Assembly (NCBI RefSeq): GCF_030272615.1
Contig: NC_081412.1
Coordinates: 40,914,791-40,978,790 of the forward strand
Source of the DNA: Cryptomeria japonica
Taxonomy: Eukaryota; Streptophyta; Pinopsida; Cupressales; Cupressaceae
Direction of reading: 5' to 3'
DNA length: 64,000 bases
The translations under genes were made by a program, and so were the position numbers. Positions 33,173 to 43,695 of this stretch are shown one piece after another. The notes beneath the pieces were generated by a model, which worked only from the letters and a program-made list of their open reading frames with translations, did no database searches and had not been told where the DNA came from. Every line of letters starts with the position of its first letter. Position 1 is the first letter of the stretch.

Positions 33173-35673
33173 TTAATTTTTATGAATGATTTTCAAAGAA
33201 TTATTTAACACTTTGCATTTATCGTTACTTGGGCTATCCAGATCTAATTGACCCTTAAGCTTAATAGCATGAAGTGTAGTAAGCAATTCTTCAACAATTT
33301 TATCTTTCTTTTGAGATTCACCTAAAAAGTCTTGTCTGGTAAGAGATAGGAAACCTTCTCCAATTTGATATTTTTGTACCGGGTCAATTTTACAAAAATA
33401 ATATGTTAGCTTTGAAAAAGTTATGGGTTGAATGTTCAAGGGTGAAGTGAACAAACTCTTATAAGAGTCATCAATTATACCGAAACTGGTACAAATCACG
33501 GAGACAGTCTTAGACACTTTTCCACTTGACTTATTGCCTAGTTTTTTGTCTTATCTTCTAATGTAGCCTTGGGCATAGATTCACTATTCTCTTGATCTAT
33601 TTCCATCTATGCTTCCTAACCTTTATCACTTGAGCTTTCAATTTCTTTATCCTTTTCAGAATCGGGGTTTATTGAAAGATCACCAAAAGTTCTAGGTGTA
33701 TCCATTACATCACTCATAACATACACATTATCTATAGTGTCAACATTCACATTCTTGGACTCGCCAGTGGGGGTACCGAAATTAGCAGTGGGTAGCATAC
33801 CACAGTTATTATTTATAGTCATTACCTTTTCAAAGATTTCATCCTTAATTTTTTGCTTAGCATCAACTTCACCTAACATAATATTACCAAAACGTTTATT
33901 TATCCTCAATTTAGTCTTACAGGCTTCTATAAGACTCGCTTTATCTTCCTCCAAAAGGGAAAAACCAACAAAATCAAACACCTGATCCTTAATAACTTGT
34001 TCCTCCTCTCTTGTATTTTTTCTAGTTTTAATTAAATCTTCCCACAATTCAACTAGTATATCTTTACTAAATTGTTCAGCAATAGAATCTAACTTAACAC
34101 AATACAATATAAAGGCTTTCACTATACTATTTTTATCTACATTGGCCTCATTGTAGAGATCACCTACCTCTTTTAGGTTTCCTCCTTGTGCAATTGATTC
34201 AAATAGGCTCTCCATATCAAAAGGTCTCTTTATTATTTTCACCTTTGGCTTCTGGACATGTATCGGGTATTTCTCTAGTTCTTCTTCTTCTTCCTTAAAG
34301 TCAATTTCTATTGTTTTCTTATTTGCTTATTTTGGCTTCTCTCCTTTTGGAGAACCAAATGAAGGAAGTACCTTTAGAGTATTTTCTTTTGCAGAGGCTC
34401 TGGATGAGCCAACAAGTCTTCTAGAATGCTTGTACTCAGTAACATCCTCTTTAGTTAAATTTTCTTTAGTCATTGAATCCTGAATAACTTTCTTCATGTT
34501 CTTCTCTCAAGTATTCTTTGAATTTTCCATATGAATCTTCAAAGACTTTTTAGTTTCTATTTAAAACCATTATTGCATTTCATCCATAGGGCTCTTTGTC
34601 AAAACTTGAGTTGTCCCTCTATCATTTCCTTAGTGACCTCATAGCCAATTGGTGGAATCCAAATTTTCTTTCGCACAATGGCTTCCATATAGCATTTGTC
34701 AGTTGTGAACACAAAGGTGATGTCATCTTTATATTTCTCGACCATTTTCTTAGGGATCCTTTGTCTCCTCTACATATTGAGTTGAAAAAGGGAGAAATAA
34801 GCAGTGAACGTGTCTTCCCTTGTTGTATCGTCAGTAAATCTTCTCAACCTATCTGCAGTCTGGTGACCTACTAATCTGGCTAGTGACCAAAGCACTTTTC
34901 CTTGACCACAAACCTCTTGCAAAAAATAGAACAAGATACATAGAACTAGGGTTCCATACTTGAAAGGGTGTTTCTTCTTTTTGCACTGCGTAAGGTTTTC
35001 CAAGAATTTCTTCCTTAGGGTTTTGCAAAGATCAAAATCCTTGTCAATCTCAACTATCTCATAAGCCATGTTCACTGCCATAGCAAAAATGGAATTATCT
35101 TAGTTGGTGAAGTAGAGCTTATTCCCTATCATCATTGGCAAATATTTTACCATCATGTTCTTAATGGAAGAGATAGACAAATAATGCTCATCAAGGGTAG
35201 CTCCTATCAGGTCCACAACATCCTTTTTCCTTACCAATTTTAGAGTAGGAATGTCCGTAGAATCGCTCCAACCAGTAATAGTCCTCATTACTTCCTTGGT
35301 GATAATATGCATCTTATCTAATCATAAGAACTCATCATAGAATCTACTCATTTCCAACCTAACCCATTTTTCTTCATAGCAAAAATTTAGATAATCATGC
35401 CAGGCATTCAATTTTTTTCTACTAGGATTTTGAATTCAAGTTTTACCTGACCATTCTTTGCAATCATCTTGGTTGTCCATTGATCCAACAATTTCCCATG
35501 GGGACTAAATTCATCAATCTTCACATGAATGTAAGACCAAATATCGTCAGCTATTACAACAACAATGGGTATGATTGTCCACCAGTTGGATCGACCTCAA
35601 TCACCTTATATGGAGTTTTCTCAAATTATGGCTAAGTCTCAGTTGCAATATCAACAATAACATGAGTGGCCAT
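33173..35673 (-). pseudogene. Long uncharacterised ORF relic of a D-type element
   Basis: Beginning at MATHVIVDIATET (35673, minus) protein-like text continues for about 830 codons with several stops and shifts. The parts are: TPYKVIEVDPTGGQ; ITKEVMRTITGWSDSTDIP and VVDLIGATLDEHYLSISSI (35100-35312); AMAVNMAYEIVEIDKDFDL, FKYGTLVLCILFYFLQEV (34770-35081); the GNLKEVGDLYNEAN region (33616-34242); and IDPVQKYQIGEGFLSL (33173-33517). No protease, integrase, RT or RNase H motif is present. The last part is related to 31599-32201. The function is unknown; it appears to be an extra ORF carried by a retroelement lacking pol. Confidence 0.5.
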
Positions 35674-36170
35674 GGTTGAAAATTCAATAGATATATTTTA
35701 ACTCAGATTGTTTTGTCAAGAAACCCTAATTTATTTGATCACCTTTCACTCTTACAATGCACTTTTGATTTTTGGTAAGATAAAACTTTGTCGAGAATCC
35801 CCTTTTGACCTTTTATCCATCATTTTGTAATAAATGCTTATGCACTATCATCTGCTACCTTAAATTTTGCAATGACATGTCGGCCTTCCGTGATGATTTA
35901 TGCTTTCAATACACTTAGCTGGACCTTCACAAACTCTACTATGTCATTACTGCAAGCTCACTTTGTTTGGCAAGGGAAAAAGGATATTTCTTTGATTACT
36001 CCCCCTGGGCCAAAGCCACATGTTCTTTAGTTTCTAGATGAAGTACCTATACTGGAGCTCAGTGCGTCCATAGTTTATTTCTTCCTCTAGATCTTATTTA
36101 TATCATCCTTCACATCTTCTACCTTGATCTTATTTGTTAGTTTATTTGAAGCTTTAACCTCATTCCTTCT
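35674..36170 (-). other. Degenerate link between zinc array and ORF start
   Basis: Minus-strand text with many stops and no clear motif. It joins the zinc-knuckle region on the right to the start of the long ORF relic on the left. Confidence 0.3.
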
Positions 36171-36458
36171 GCATTTCCTTTCCATGTGTCCAAATTTGTT
36201 GTAGTTGTAGCATCTGATATTCACCGGAGCTTGTCTTGACCTAAACTAGTTATCTTTATGTCCAAAAATCTTGCATGTATAACATCTACCTTTAAAATGA
36301 TTATATTTATTTTGATCTATAACAAAATTCCTACATTGATTAGCTTTATGACCATATTTATTACATGCATAACATCTACTAGAGAAGAAATTTGAACTTT
36401 AATTCATTCTCCTCCTACATTATATTTCCTTATGACCTACCTTATTGCATTTATAACA
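36171..36458 (-). pseudogene. Gag-like region with four zinc knuckles
   Basis: Four CCHC-type knuckles lie in one minus-strand frame. The first (36417-36458) is CYKCNKVGHKEI with a stop before the last Cys. The second (36333-36374) is CYACNKYGHKANQC, intact. The third (36243-36284) is CYTCKIFGHKDN with a stop and the final Cys lost. The fourth (36171-36212) has Tyr for the second Cys (CYNYNKFGHMERKC). Starts are 72-90 bases apart. Copia Gag normally has one knuckle. Stops show it is dead. Confidence 0.7.
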
Positions 36459-36759
36459 AGATTCATTAAACAAGGTGTTCTTTTTACTTGTTGCTAGACC
36501 AATGACTTACCTTTGTCCTCCTCGGTTGATGTATTGGACTCTACTTCTTTTGCTGAAAGTGGATCCTCTTTGTGATTAATGTTATATTGTGAACATTTGT
36601 TGGATTCTAATCTTTCATCCTTTTTGTTTTCCCCATTCTTATTCACATCCATCATCTTATTAGACTTACCAAAAATGAGTTTTATTTCTCATGTCTTTTA
36701 TTTCTCAAGATCTACCTTTAGAGATGACACTTGTTGCTTTACCTTTCACACTCTTCTAA

Positions 36760-37055
36760 TTTGCATTTCACCATTTTGTTTAGGTACTCCTTAGTCTTCT
36801 AATTATCTTCACTTTTAACTTTCAAATCTATGATAGTGATATTTTCTTGCTTGATCTCTTCACTAACTTATTTATGCCTTATTTTAAACTTATGGATTTG
36901 TTCTATTAGCTTCTCAATGCATCCATTTTCCCGTTGGATATTTTCTTTCAAATCTTTGTTTTCACTTTCTATAGTTTCAATATCCTTAAGAGCATTCCTA
37001 AGATCTTCATTTAAATCCATAAGTTCAAATTTTTGGATCTCCTTTGAGAGGTTAA
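36760..37055 (-). pseudogene. Coiled-coil region upstream of the zinc array
   Basis: The minus-strand frame gives FELMDLNEDLRNALKDIE, SENKDLKENIQRENGCIEKL and IEQIHKFKIRHK, then a stop and EEIKQENITIIDLKVK. Heptad-like spacing of Leu/Ile and many charged residues suggest a coiled coil. Its position before zinc knuckles fits a Gag. Its 5' end is cut at 37056 by the LTR of element K. Between 36459 and 36760 the frame is degenerate. Confidence 0.5.
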
Positions 37056-37423
37056 TGTTAGAGTAATTGGGTCTTTACTTGATTAATTAAACAATATTTG
37101 TTTAATTCTTTAAGTTCCCTATTATCTCTTTTTACACTTAAGCTAACATTAGGTGCATAATAATTAATTCTTTTATTAATTATTATGTGCAAGCCTAGGG
37201 TTTTCCCTTTTATGGTTTCTTGACCTATTAAAGGTTAATTTTCTTTTCTTTGTATCATTATCTCATTACACTTTTGGTGAATATTGAGCTCTCGTCTTTT
37301 GAGCATATTTTATGTGTTCTTTGATTTTCAGTTATTTTACTTCCTTGCTTCTCCTTGTAACAGATTGTTTAGCTTGTAGAAGATCTTTAGGCTCCTATGG
37401 TGTTCTGTTTCTCAACTCTCACA
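37056..37423 (+). repeat. LTR of element K, plus orientation, complete
   Basis: 368 bases from TGTTAGAGTAATTGGG to CAACTCTCACA, followed by a PBS. Its first 139 bases are repeated inverted at 37726-37864, and its first 196 bases recur at 55765-55960. Confidence 0.85.
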
Positions 37424-37436
37424 TGGTATTAGAGCT
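37424..37436 (+). other. Primer-binding site of K
   Basis: TGGTATTAGAGCT directly after the LTR; one mismatch to the initiator-Met tRNA complement. Confidence 0.82.
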
Positions 37437-37487
37437 TCAGATCTGCAACTATCTGTCCTTGTTTTGAGAATTTTTGCATTGGAAGCA

Positions 37488-37725
37488 GATCTTGCCACAT
37501 CCCTGAAGAACAAATATGGTAATCTTGAACTTGTTCAAAAACTCCTCAATGGTGGGAAAGGAATCAGGTGACAAAGAAACCAACTCTGCCTCAATCTATA
37601 ATGCCTGAATCTCATTAACCCTCCCGAAGAGAAAATCAAACTTCAACCACATAGCCTGAGGAGTGAGCAAATCAACAAGGTGAAATAGAAGACTGTTAGA
37701 GACATGCAAAGAGAGAAAACCCTAT
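37488..37725 (-). pseudogene. Duplicate gag fragment of K
   Basis: Matches the 5' part of gag at 55158-55395 (LLTPQAMWLKFD, ELVSLSPDSFPTIE, FLNKFK). On one side it is fused to the plus-strand leader at GATCTTGCCACATC. On the other it is fused to 139 bases of LTR at a shared GGGTTTTC. One internal TAG replaces a CAG-type codon. Confidence 0.78.
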
Positions 37726-37864
37726 GCTTGTACATAATAATTAATAAAAGAATTAATTATTATGCACCTAATGTTAGCTTAAGTGTAAAAAGAGATAATA
37801 GGGAACTTAAAGAATTAAACAAACATTGTTTAATTAATCAAGTAAAGACCCAATTACTCTAACA
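37726..37864 (-). repeat. Truncated LTR of K, minus orientation
   Basis: The first 139 bases of the K LTR, next to a minus-strand PPT (AAGAGGGGG at 37865-37873). With 37056-37195 it forms an inverted pair about 530 bases apart. Confidence 0.85.
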
Positions 37865-38632
37865 CCCCCTCTTAAGATAGACTTAGGGAGAAGCTAAAAC
37901 CTAGAACAGCTACTGAAAGCAGGAAAGATGGGTCCCAACAACAAGGCCTGATGATGTACCCAGTACAATGAAATCTCTATGAAATGGAGACAAAGGAGAA
38001 AACCTAGTGGGAAAAAACTCCTCTCCAAAAAGAGATAAAAGAACATGCTGAAATTAAAAAGAAGGAAGGCCTCATAAAGACCCCCCAGGGACAACTTCCT
38101 TTACCCCAAGCATAGAGCGCAACTGAAGATAGTGCGGTGATGCAAAAGGTTTTGTGAAGATGTCTAAAACCTACTTGGAAGTGGGAATGTACTCCAGTAT
38201 GAGAACACCATCCTGAATCAACTAGCGGATGAAATGCATGTGAAGCTCAATGTGCTTTGTGCACTGATGCTCTACCAGGTTGCAGGAAATATGAATACCA
38301 CTCTGATTGTCACACCAAAGAATAATGGGACTATTAGGAGGAAAACTAAACTCAGTCATCAGCTGTCATAGCCATAAGATCTCTTGACTGGCGAGCACAA
38401 CAATATGGTACTTAGCCTCTATAGATGATAATGCATGAGCAGTCTACTTCTTGCAAGACCATGTGATAGGACCAGAGCCAAGATAGAAAACAAAGCTAGA
38501 AGTAGACCTCTGATTAGTGACATGAGAAGTACAATCTGAGTCAATGTAGCCAACAATGTGAGGTTCCCTTGATGTGTAGTGAATGCCATGAGAACTAGAG
38601 CCCCGAATGTACCTCAAAATACATTTGGCAAC
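37865..38632 (-). pseudogene. RNase H relic and 3' leader of K
   Basis: Minus-strand RNase H text: YIDSDCTSHVTNQRSTS, SSIEAKYHIV, LWCDNQSGIHISCN, HQCTKHIELHMHFIR, then a stop and VLDIFTKPFA. Several TAG/TGA stops break it. The 67-codon open stretch at 37894-38094 (SLGGLYEAFLLFNF) is a hydrophobic downstream frame also seen at 55530-55757. It is probably untranslated 3' leader. Confidence 0.82.
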
Positions 38633-39730
38633 TTACCAATGACTCTCATGAGGATCATGGGAGAATAGAGAGACAAGACCAACCGAAAAGGAAATATCAG
38701 GATGAGTGTGAGTCAGGTACAACAAACTGCCAACCAACTGCCTGTAAAGTGTAGAATCTACTAAAGGAGAGGGACAAGCATTAATCAAAACAACCCCTGA
38801 CTGAAAAGGAGTGGGAGAAGGCTCGCAATCAAGCATGCCAAAGTGTTGAAGCAAGTCAAGAGCATACTTTTGTTGGTAAATGGGGAGTCCATCATAAGAC
38901 TGAATCACCTGAAGACCAAGGAAATAGTGCAGAAGACAAAGATCTGTCATCTCAAACTGGTCCATCAAGGCTCGTTGAATATGCTGAATCATAGAGGATG
39001 AGCTACCTATGATGAGGAGATCATCAACATATAGCACAAGAATTAGGATCTCACACTCAAGAAGTTGAATGTACATTGTGTGATCAAAATGACTACAGGT
39101 GAACCTAGTGGAGAGCAAGAAAGAATCCATCTTCTCATACCAAGCCTGAGGGGCCTGTTTGAGACCATACAATGAATGCCGAAGTCTACAAACCAAAGAA
39201 CTATCCTACACAAACCCCTGAGGCTGTTCCATGTAGATTTCCTCCTTTAGGTCCCTATGCAAGAAGGCACTCTTCACATCCATCTGAAAAATAGGCCATC
39301 CCCTAGAAGCTACAAGAGATAGTACAAAGTGAATAGAGTTCATGTTGACGATAGGGGTAAATGTCTTGGAGTAATCAATACCCTCAGCCTGTGAGAAACC
39401 CTTCACAACAAGACGTGCTTTGTACTTATCAATGGAACCATCAGCAGCATACTTAGTGCGATACAACCAGCGACACCTAACCATCTTTCTACCCTTAGGA
39501 AGAGGACAAAGATCCCAAGTATGATTCCTCATCAAAGAAGAATACTCCTCCTCCATAGCACAATCCCACTCAAGGTGTCTGGTAGCCTTTGAAAACTTCT
39601 GAGGATCATCTGAAATAGCATGACTCAAAAGACTAGAACCCATAGTATGAGAACGGGTGTGATGAGTATCTAAAGGATCACCAACCAAAGGACCTGCCGC
39701 CTCAATAGTAAGGCTAGCCCACTTGGGCAT
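38633..39730 (-). pseudogene. Reverse transcriptase relic of K
   Basis: Two long open pieces in one frame are separated by a single TAG at about 39206. The first (39206-39730) has RWLYRTKYAADGSIDKYKAR, LVVKGFSQAEGIDYSKTFTP and [20 protein letters not shown]. The second (38633-39196) has [17 protein letters not shown], the catalytic LYVDDLLIIGSS and LHYFLGLQVIQSYDGLPIY. The catalytic Asp pair is intact. Confidence 0.92.
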
Positions 39731-40674
39731 CTGAGGTGGAGCAAGTGGAGGTGGGGTTGGTGGATCATTAGCACCATCATCAGAATCATCAACAAAAAGA
39801 TCTTGAAGAGATATAGTGGAAGGAGTAGGCAGAGGAGTATTTAGAGTCGAGTATCCATTGTGGGAAGGTGCTCATCAAACTAAACATCCCATCGAAACAA
39901 GATCTCTCTGGAATCAGGATCAAACAACTTATATGCCTTAACATCCTCATAGTAGTCAACAAAAATGAGGGGTCGGCTCTTCTGCTCCATGGCTTTCCTC
40001 TGAGCATCAGGAATAAAAGCCCATGCCTGATTGCCAAACACTCAGAAAAAAGAAACATCAGGCTTGTCATGAGACCAAGCCTCCTTAGGAGTCATATGTT
40101 GAATTGCCTTATGAGGCATCTAATTCTAAATATAGCTGGCACAATTGATAGCCTTAGCCCAAAAAGACAAATCCATGGACCTAGACTGAATCATACAATT
40201 TTCCATCTCCCGTAAAGTTCTATTCTTGCATTCAACAACACCATTATGTTGAGGGGTGTAGGGAATAGTAAAATGATGTTGCAAACCATTCTCAGTGCAA
40301 AAATATCTGAAAGTCTAATTCACATACTCCCCCCCATTATCTGTACATATCTGCTGAATAGAACAGCCGGTCTTCTTCTCTACAAATGTCTTGAAGATTT
40401 GAAAGGAATCAAAGACATTAGAATTGTACTTAAGAAAGTACACCCATGTGCATCTGGAGAAGTCATCAATAAAAGTGAGTACATACCTGGCTCCAGAAAA
40501 AGGAGTGGGAAATGACATGACATCACTATAAATAAACTCCAAGGGTTTCAATGCACGAGAGGCTCTTCCCTTAAGAAAGGGATCTTTGTGATGCTTGCCA
40601 AGAACACAACAAAGACAAACACCATCAGTACAAGAAATCTGTGGGAGCCCAAGAACAAGTGTCTGTGTACTCAT
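39731..40674 (-). pseudogene. Integrase relic of K
   Basis: Open at 40315-40674: CLCCVLGKHHKDPFLKG (zinc-block end), IYSDVMSFPTPFSGARYVL, TFIDDFSRCTWVYF and CTDNGGEYV, then a stop. It continues with IPYTPQHNGVVECKN, so D, D and E are visible. The C-terminal DVSFF, stop, VFGNQAWAFIP block is at 39950-40050. Stops and shifts occur near 40314, 40110 and 39870. Confidence 0.88.
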
Positions 40675-41223
40675 CTACTGAAGATATCTATAATTGACAT
40701 GGCCCAAGCGCTCATGCCAAAGCTAACTCACTGAATCTGCATGTGCTATAAGAGATGAACCTGTACCCAAAGGGGGCTCAAATTCATCAAATCAGTAAAG
40801 ACGAGATGCAGTATCAACACTCCCAGTAGCCACAACCAAATCAAGGTCATGGAGGTCTCGAATAACCACATCATGTGGTGAGAACTCAACTATCTTACCA
40901 GAGCTAGAGTAGCAAATCTGATAAATGGACAGGAGGTTCATCGAGATGTCAGGGAAAACCAACACATCCTATAGAGTACCCCCATCCAAAGAGACAAAAC
41001 CTAAACCCAAGACTGAAAGCTAAACTGAGTCACCCACTCCAATCTGTGAAATACCACAAGAGGCAAGAGAAGTAACCAACAGCTGAGTGTGTGTCATATG
41101 GTGAGAAGCCCCAAAATCTAGTATCCATGTGGACCCATAGGTCAAAGCTCAAGCAGTGAGAGCATGACCTTTCCCTATGGAAGGAGAAGTTGTCTGAGGT
41201 GAGGAGATGTAATGCTGCTGCAT
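40675..41223 (-). pseudogene. Protease relic of K, cut by J
   Basis: Minus-strand text YGSTWILDFGASHHMTH (about 41080-41140) is the copia protease site with DFG in place of DSG. It starts directly at the J insertion: AMQQHYISSPQTTSPS reads across the junction from gag at 54681 if J is removed. It continues through LWHERLGHVNY-like zinc-block text near 40690. Several stops. Confidence 0.8.
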
Positions 41224-42866
41224 TAATGTATCTAGGAAATCAGAAATCATCACAAGCAATATGGAAATTAAACTAGTTCAATCACGAAAACTAAATTACA
41301 ATGATAAGAATCCTAAAAAACACTCAATAAAGACATGAAAACAAGACATTCAAGATTGAAAACTAAGCAAACCAAATGTAGATCTGAATATCTCCTTCAT
41401 GTGGCTCCATTGTCCTTCTTTCTTCTTTAAATAGTTTTGTTGTGGATCTCACCTACTAGTGCATACACATGAGATGAAAGCAAGTAGACAAGATGATTGC
41501 TCAAGAATACTCAAAGCGTGATTGATTCGACAAAGTGGTTATTAGATCGATAATGTGATTATTAGATTAGGATTGAAGAAATTCATCCAATTTATAGATA
41601 AATTGGAGAAAAGATCAAATTAGCATTAAGAGATTCAAATGGAAATTGCAAATCAAAAATGTCAATTATGACAAATTATGACAAATTTGCACTTTCTATG
41701 CAAAATTGATTGATTGATAATTTATGACAATTTATGAAAAAATTTCTATGTCAAAATTGATTGATTGTCAATTATGACAAATTATGACAAATTGAAATGT
41801 CATTCCCATGAAATTAGGAGGAAAATAGGAGGAAATTGAATTAGAAATTAGGAAAATTAGAAAATTGGAAAATAGGAAATTAGGAATTAGAAAATGAGGA
41901 AATTAGGAATTTAGTGAATTAATTAATAATTTTTCATTTATTAATCAATTCACAAAGAGGGAATTTAGAAATTGATGAAAAATTAGGAAATTAAGAATTA
42001 GGAGAAATTAGGTAAATCAATTAATAATTTGTCATTTATTAATTAATTCACAAAAAGAGGAATAATTAGTTAGCCAATTAAATTAAACATTTAATTGTGA
42101 CACGAAGACCTAGGATAAATAAATAAATTATTTAACATAGAGGGAGAAATGACAAACAAGGTTAAATGAATAAATCATGAAACCCTAGAAGATGAATTAG
42201 AAATGCAAGGATGACAATTAGGTCTTAACAAAGGATAATTGATATCGATTCGATTTGATCATGATTCTGATTTGATAAAAGACTAATGCTGACAAATGAT
42301 GTGATTAATAAATGCGCCAATTGATGAGGAACAATGACAAATTGATCCAAATTGACACGATTGAGAAAGACGATGATCGATGACAAATCGATCGCAAAAT
42401 GACAGAATTGGCAAGAGGACAAGGATCGATGACCAAATAGATTGCAAAATGACAAGATTGAAAATGTCAATGATCGATGACAAATCGATCACAAGACGAC
42501 AAGATTGATGACAAATTGATCAAAGGAAAAGGATCAATGACAAATCGATCGCATGATGACAAGACTAATAAGAGGACAAAACCCTAATTAGGATTGACGA
42601 TGTCCAAAATGATGAAAATGAGAACGCACATAGATGCGACGGGATAAGATTGACCAAAATCATGACTGAAGATTGTTATCGACAAGACCAAATTCAAAAG
42701 TGAGACAGATGAAGAATGCAGAAGAAGGACTCGATGCTCGCAAATGATAAATACCAAGTGCATGACATAGGAGAAATGTTAATGCGACGCAAAAACCCTA
42801 AAATAAGGCAATGCGCAAATGTTAAAGTATGATTTCGCAAGCGTTGACCATTTTTAGGTGTCTACA
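41224..42866 (-). repeat. Left (3') LTR of element J
   Basis: 1640 bases from TGTATCTAGG to GTGTCTACA, plus a shared TAA at the outer edge. On minus it starts TGTAGACACCTAAAAATGG. It matches 53041-54680 base for base with scattered substitutions and no length change. The inside is rich in GACAAAT(T/C)GAT repeats (41660-41810, 42300-42560) and TTAGGAAATTAGG words (41815-42010). Confidence 0.93.
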
Positions 42867-42883
42867 TTTTGCCCCTCTTTGAG
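42867..42883 (-). other. Polypurine tract of J
   Basis: Minus-strand CTCAAAGAGGGGCAAAA directly precedes the LTR start TGTAGACACC. It is the main evidence for the minus orientation. No TGG-type PBS is evident next to the right LTR. Confidence 0.7.
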
Positions 42884-43695
42884 ACAATGCGATTTTAAGC
42901 GTTGTTTCAAAGAACAATAATGAAAATGCCCCAGACAATGATAATGACATATGCATGCCCCCTCGAGGAATTGGCCAGAAACATCCAGAAAAGAGGCCAA
43001 TTGATCGATAAGAATGATAGAACATGATAGGAACAAATAGACTGACAATCGGAGACCGGATGCACGAAGGACAAGCAATTGAAGATGCAAAAGACCGCGA
43101 CCAACATGAGATGGAGAGAGAGCACGTCCATCTATGCACTGACAAAGATCTATAAATGAGGCAAAGAGAGTGAAATTTGCTCATTTGCACTAGCCCAAGA
43201 AGAGGATTTGTTGCTCTGGAAAAGGACACTTGCAGAGAGATGATGAACATTCCAATGACAGATCACCTTGGAGAAGATGTACGCATGTACAAATGGCTGG
43301 ACGACGCGGGAGCAGTGGTATGTATCTCAAAAACCCATGTTTTCAATTTTATGAATTTGACTTGCTTGTGGGACATTGCGGGGCCCATAGAAAAGGCAGA
43401 AACTAACTTCTGCGCTTGTGTAGGGCGAATCTTGTGCTTGTGTAATGTTTTATGTGCTTGTGTAAGGGGACACAGGAGCAAGTTATGTGACACAGGTGCA
43501 GGACTCATCACATAGGCACAATTGTACTCTGGCAACCCTAATTTTGGTCAAAACAACATGCAAATGATCCGGAAAGGGGGGATAAGGGTAGGATAGGTCA
43601 AAATAGCTTAGAAACACCCTGATTTGTGGATGAAAATGAGGAAATGCAACCCATAGGAGCAAACCCTAAAACTGACAAAATGTGCCCCAATTGTG
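42884..43695. other. J internal non-coding region with short repeats
   Basis: No credible gene. At 43405-43525 the phrase GTGCTTGTGTAA recurs three to four times and then turns into CACAGGTGCAGG / CACATAGGCACAA. These words are the inverse of the 20-bp array at 52597-52930. Confidence 0.5.

Noticed and set aside
42225-42492. ORFs repeated at 42225-42492 and 53975-54305 as a duplicated gene
   Set aside because: Both lie in the two J LTRs, in GACAAATTGAT-type repeats; duplication is the LTR pair.
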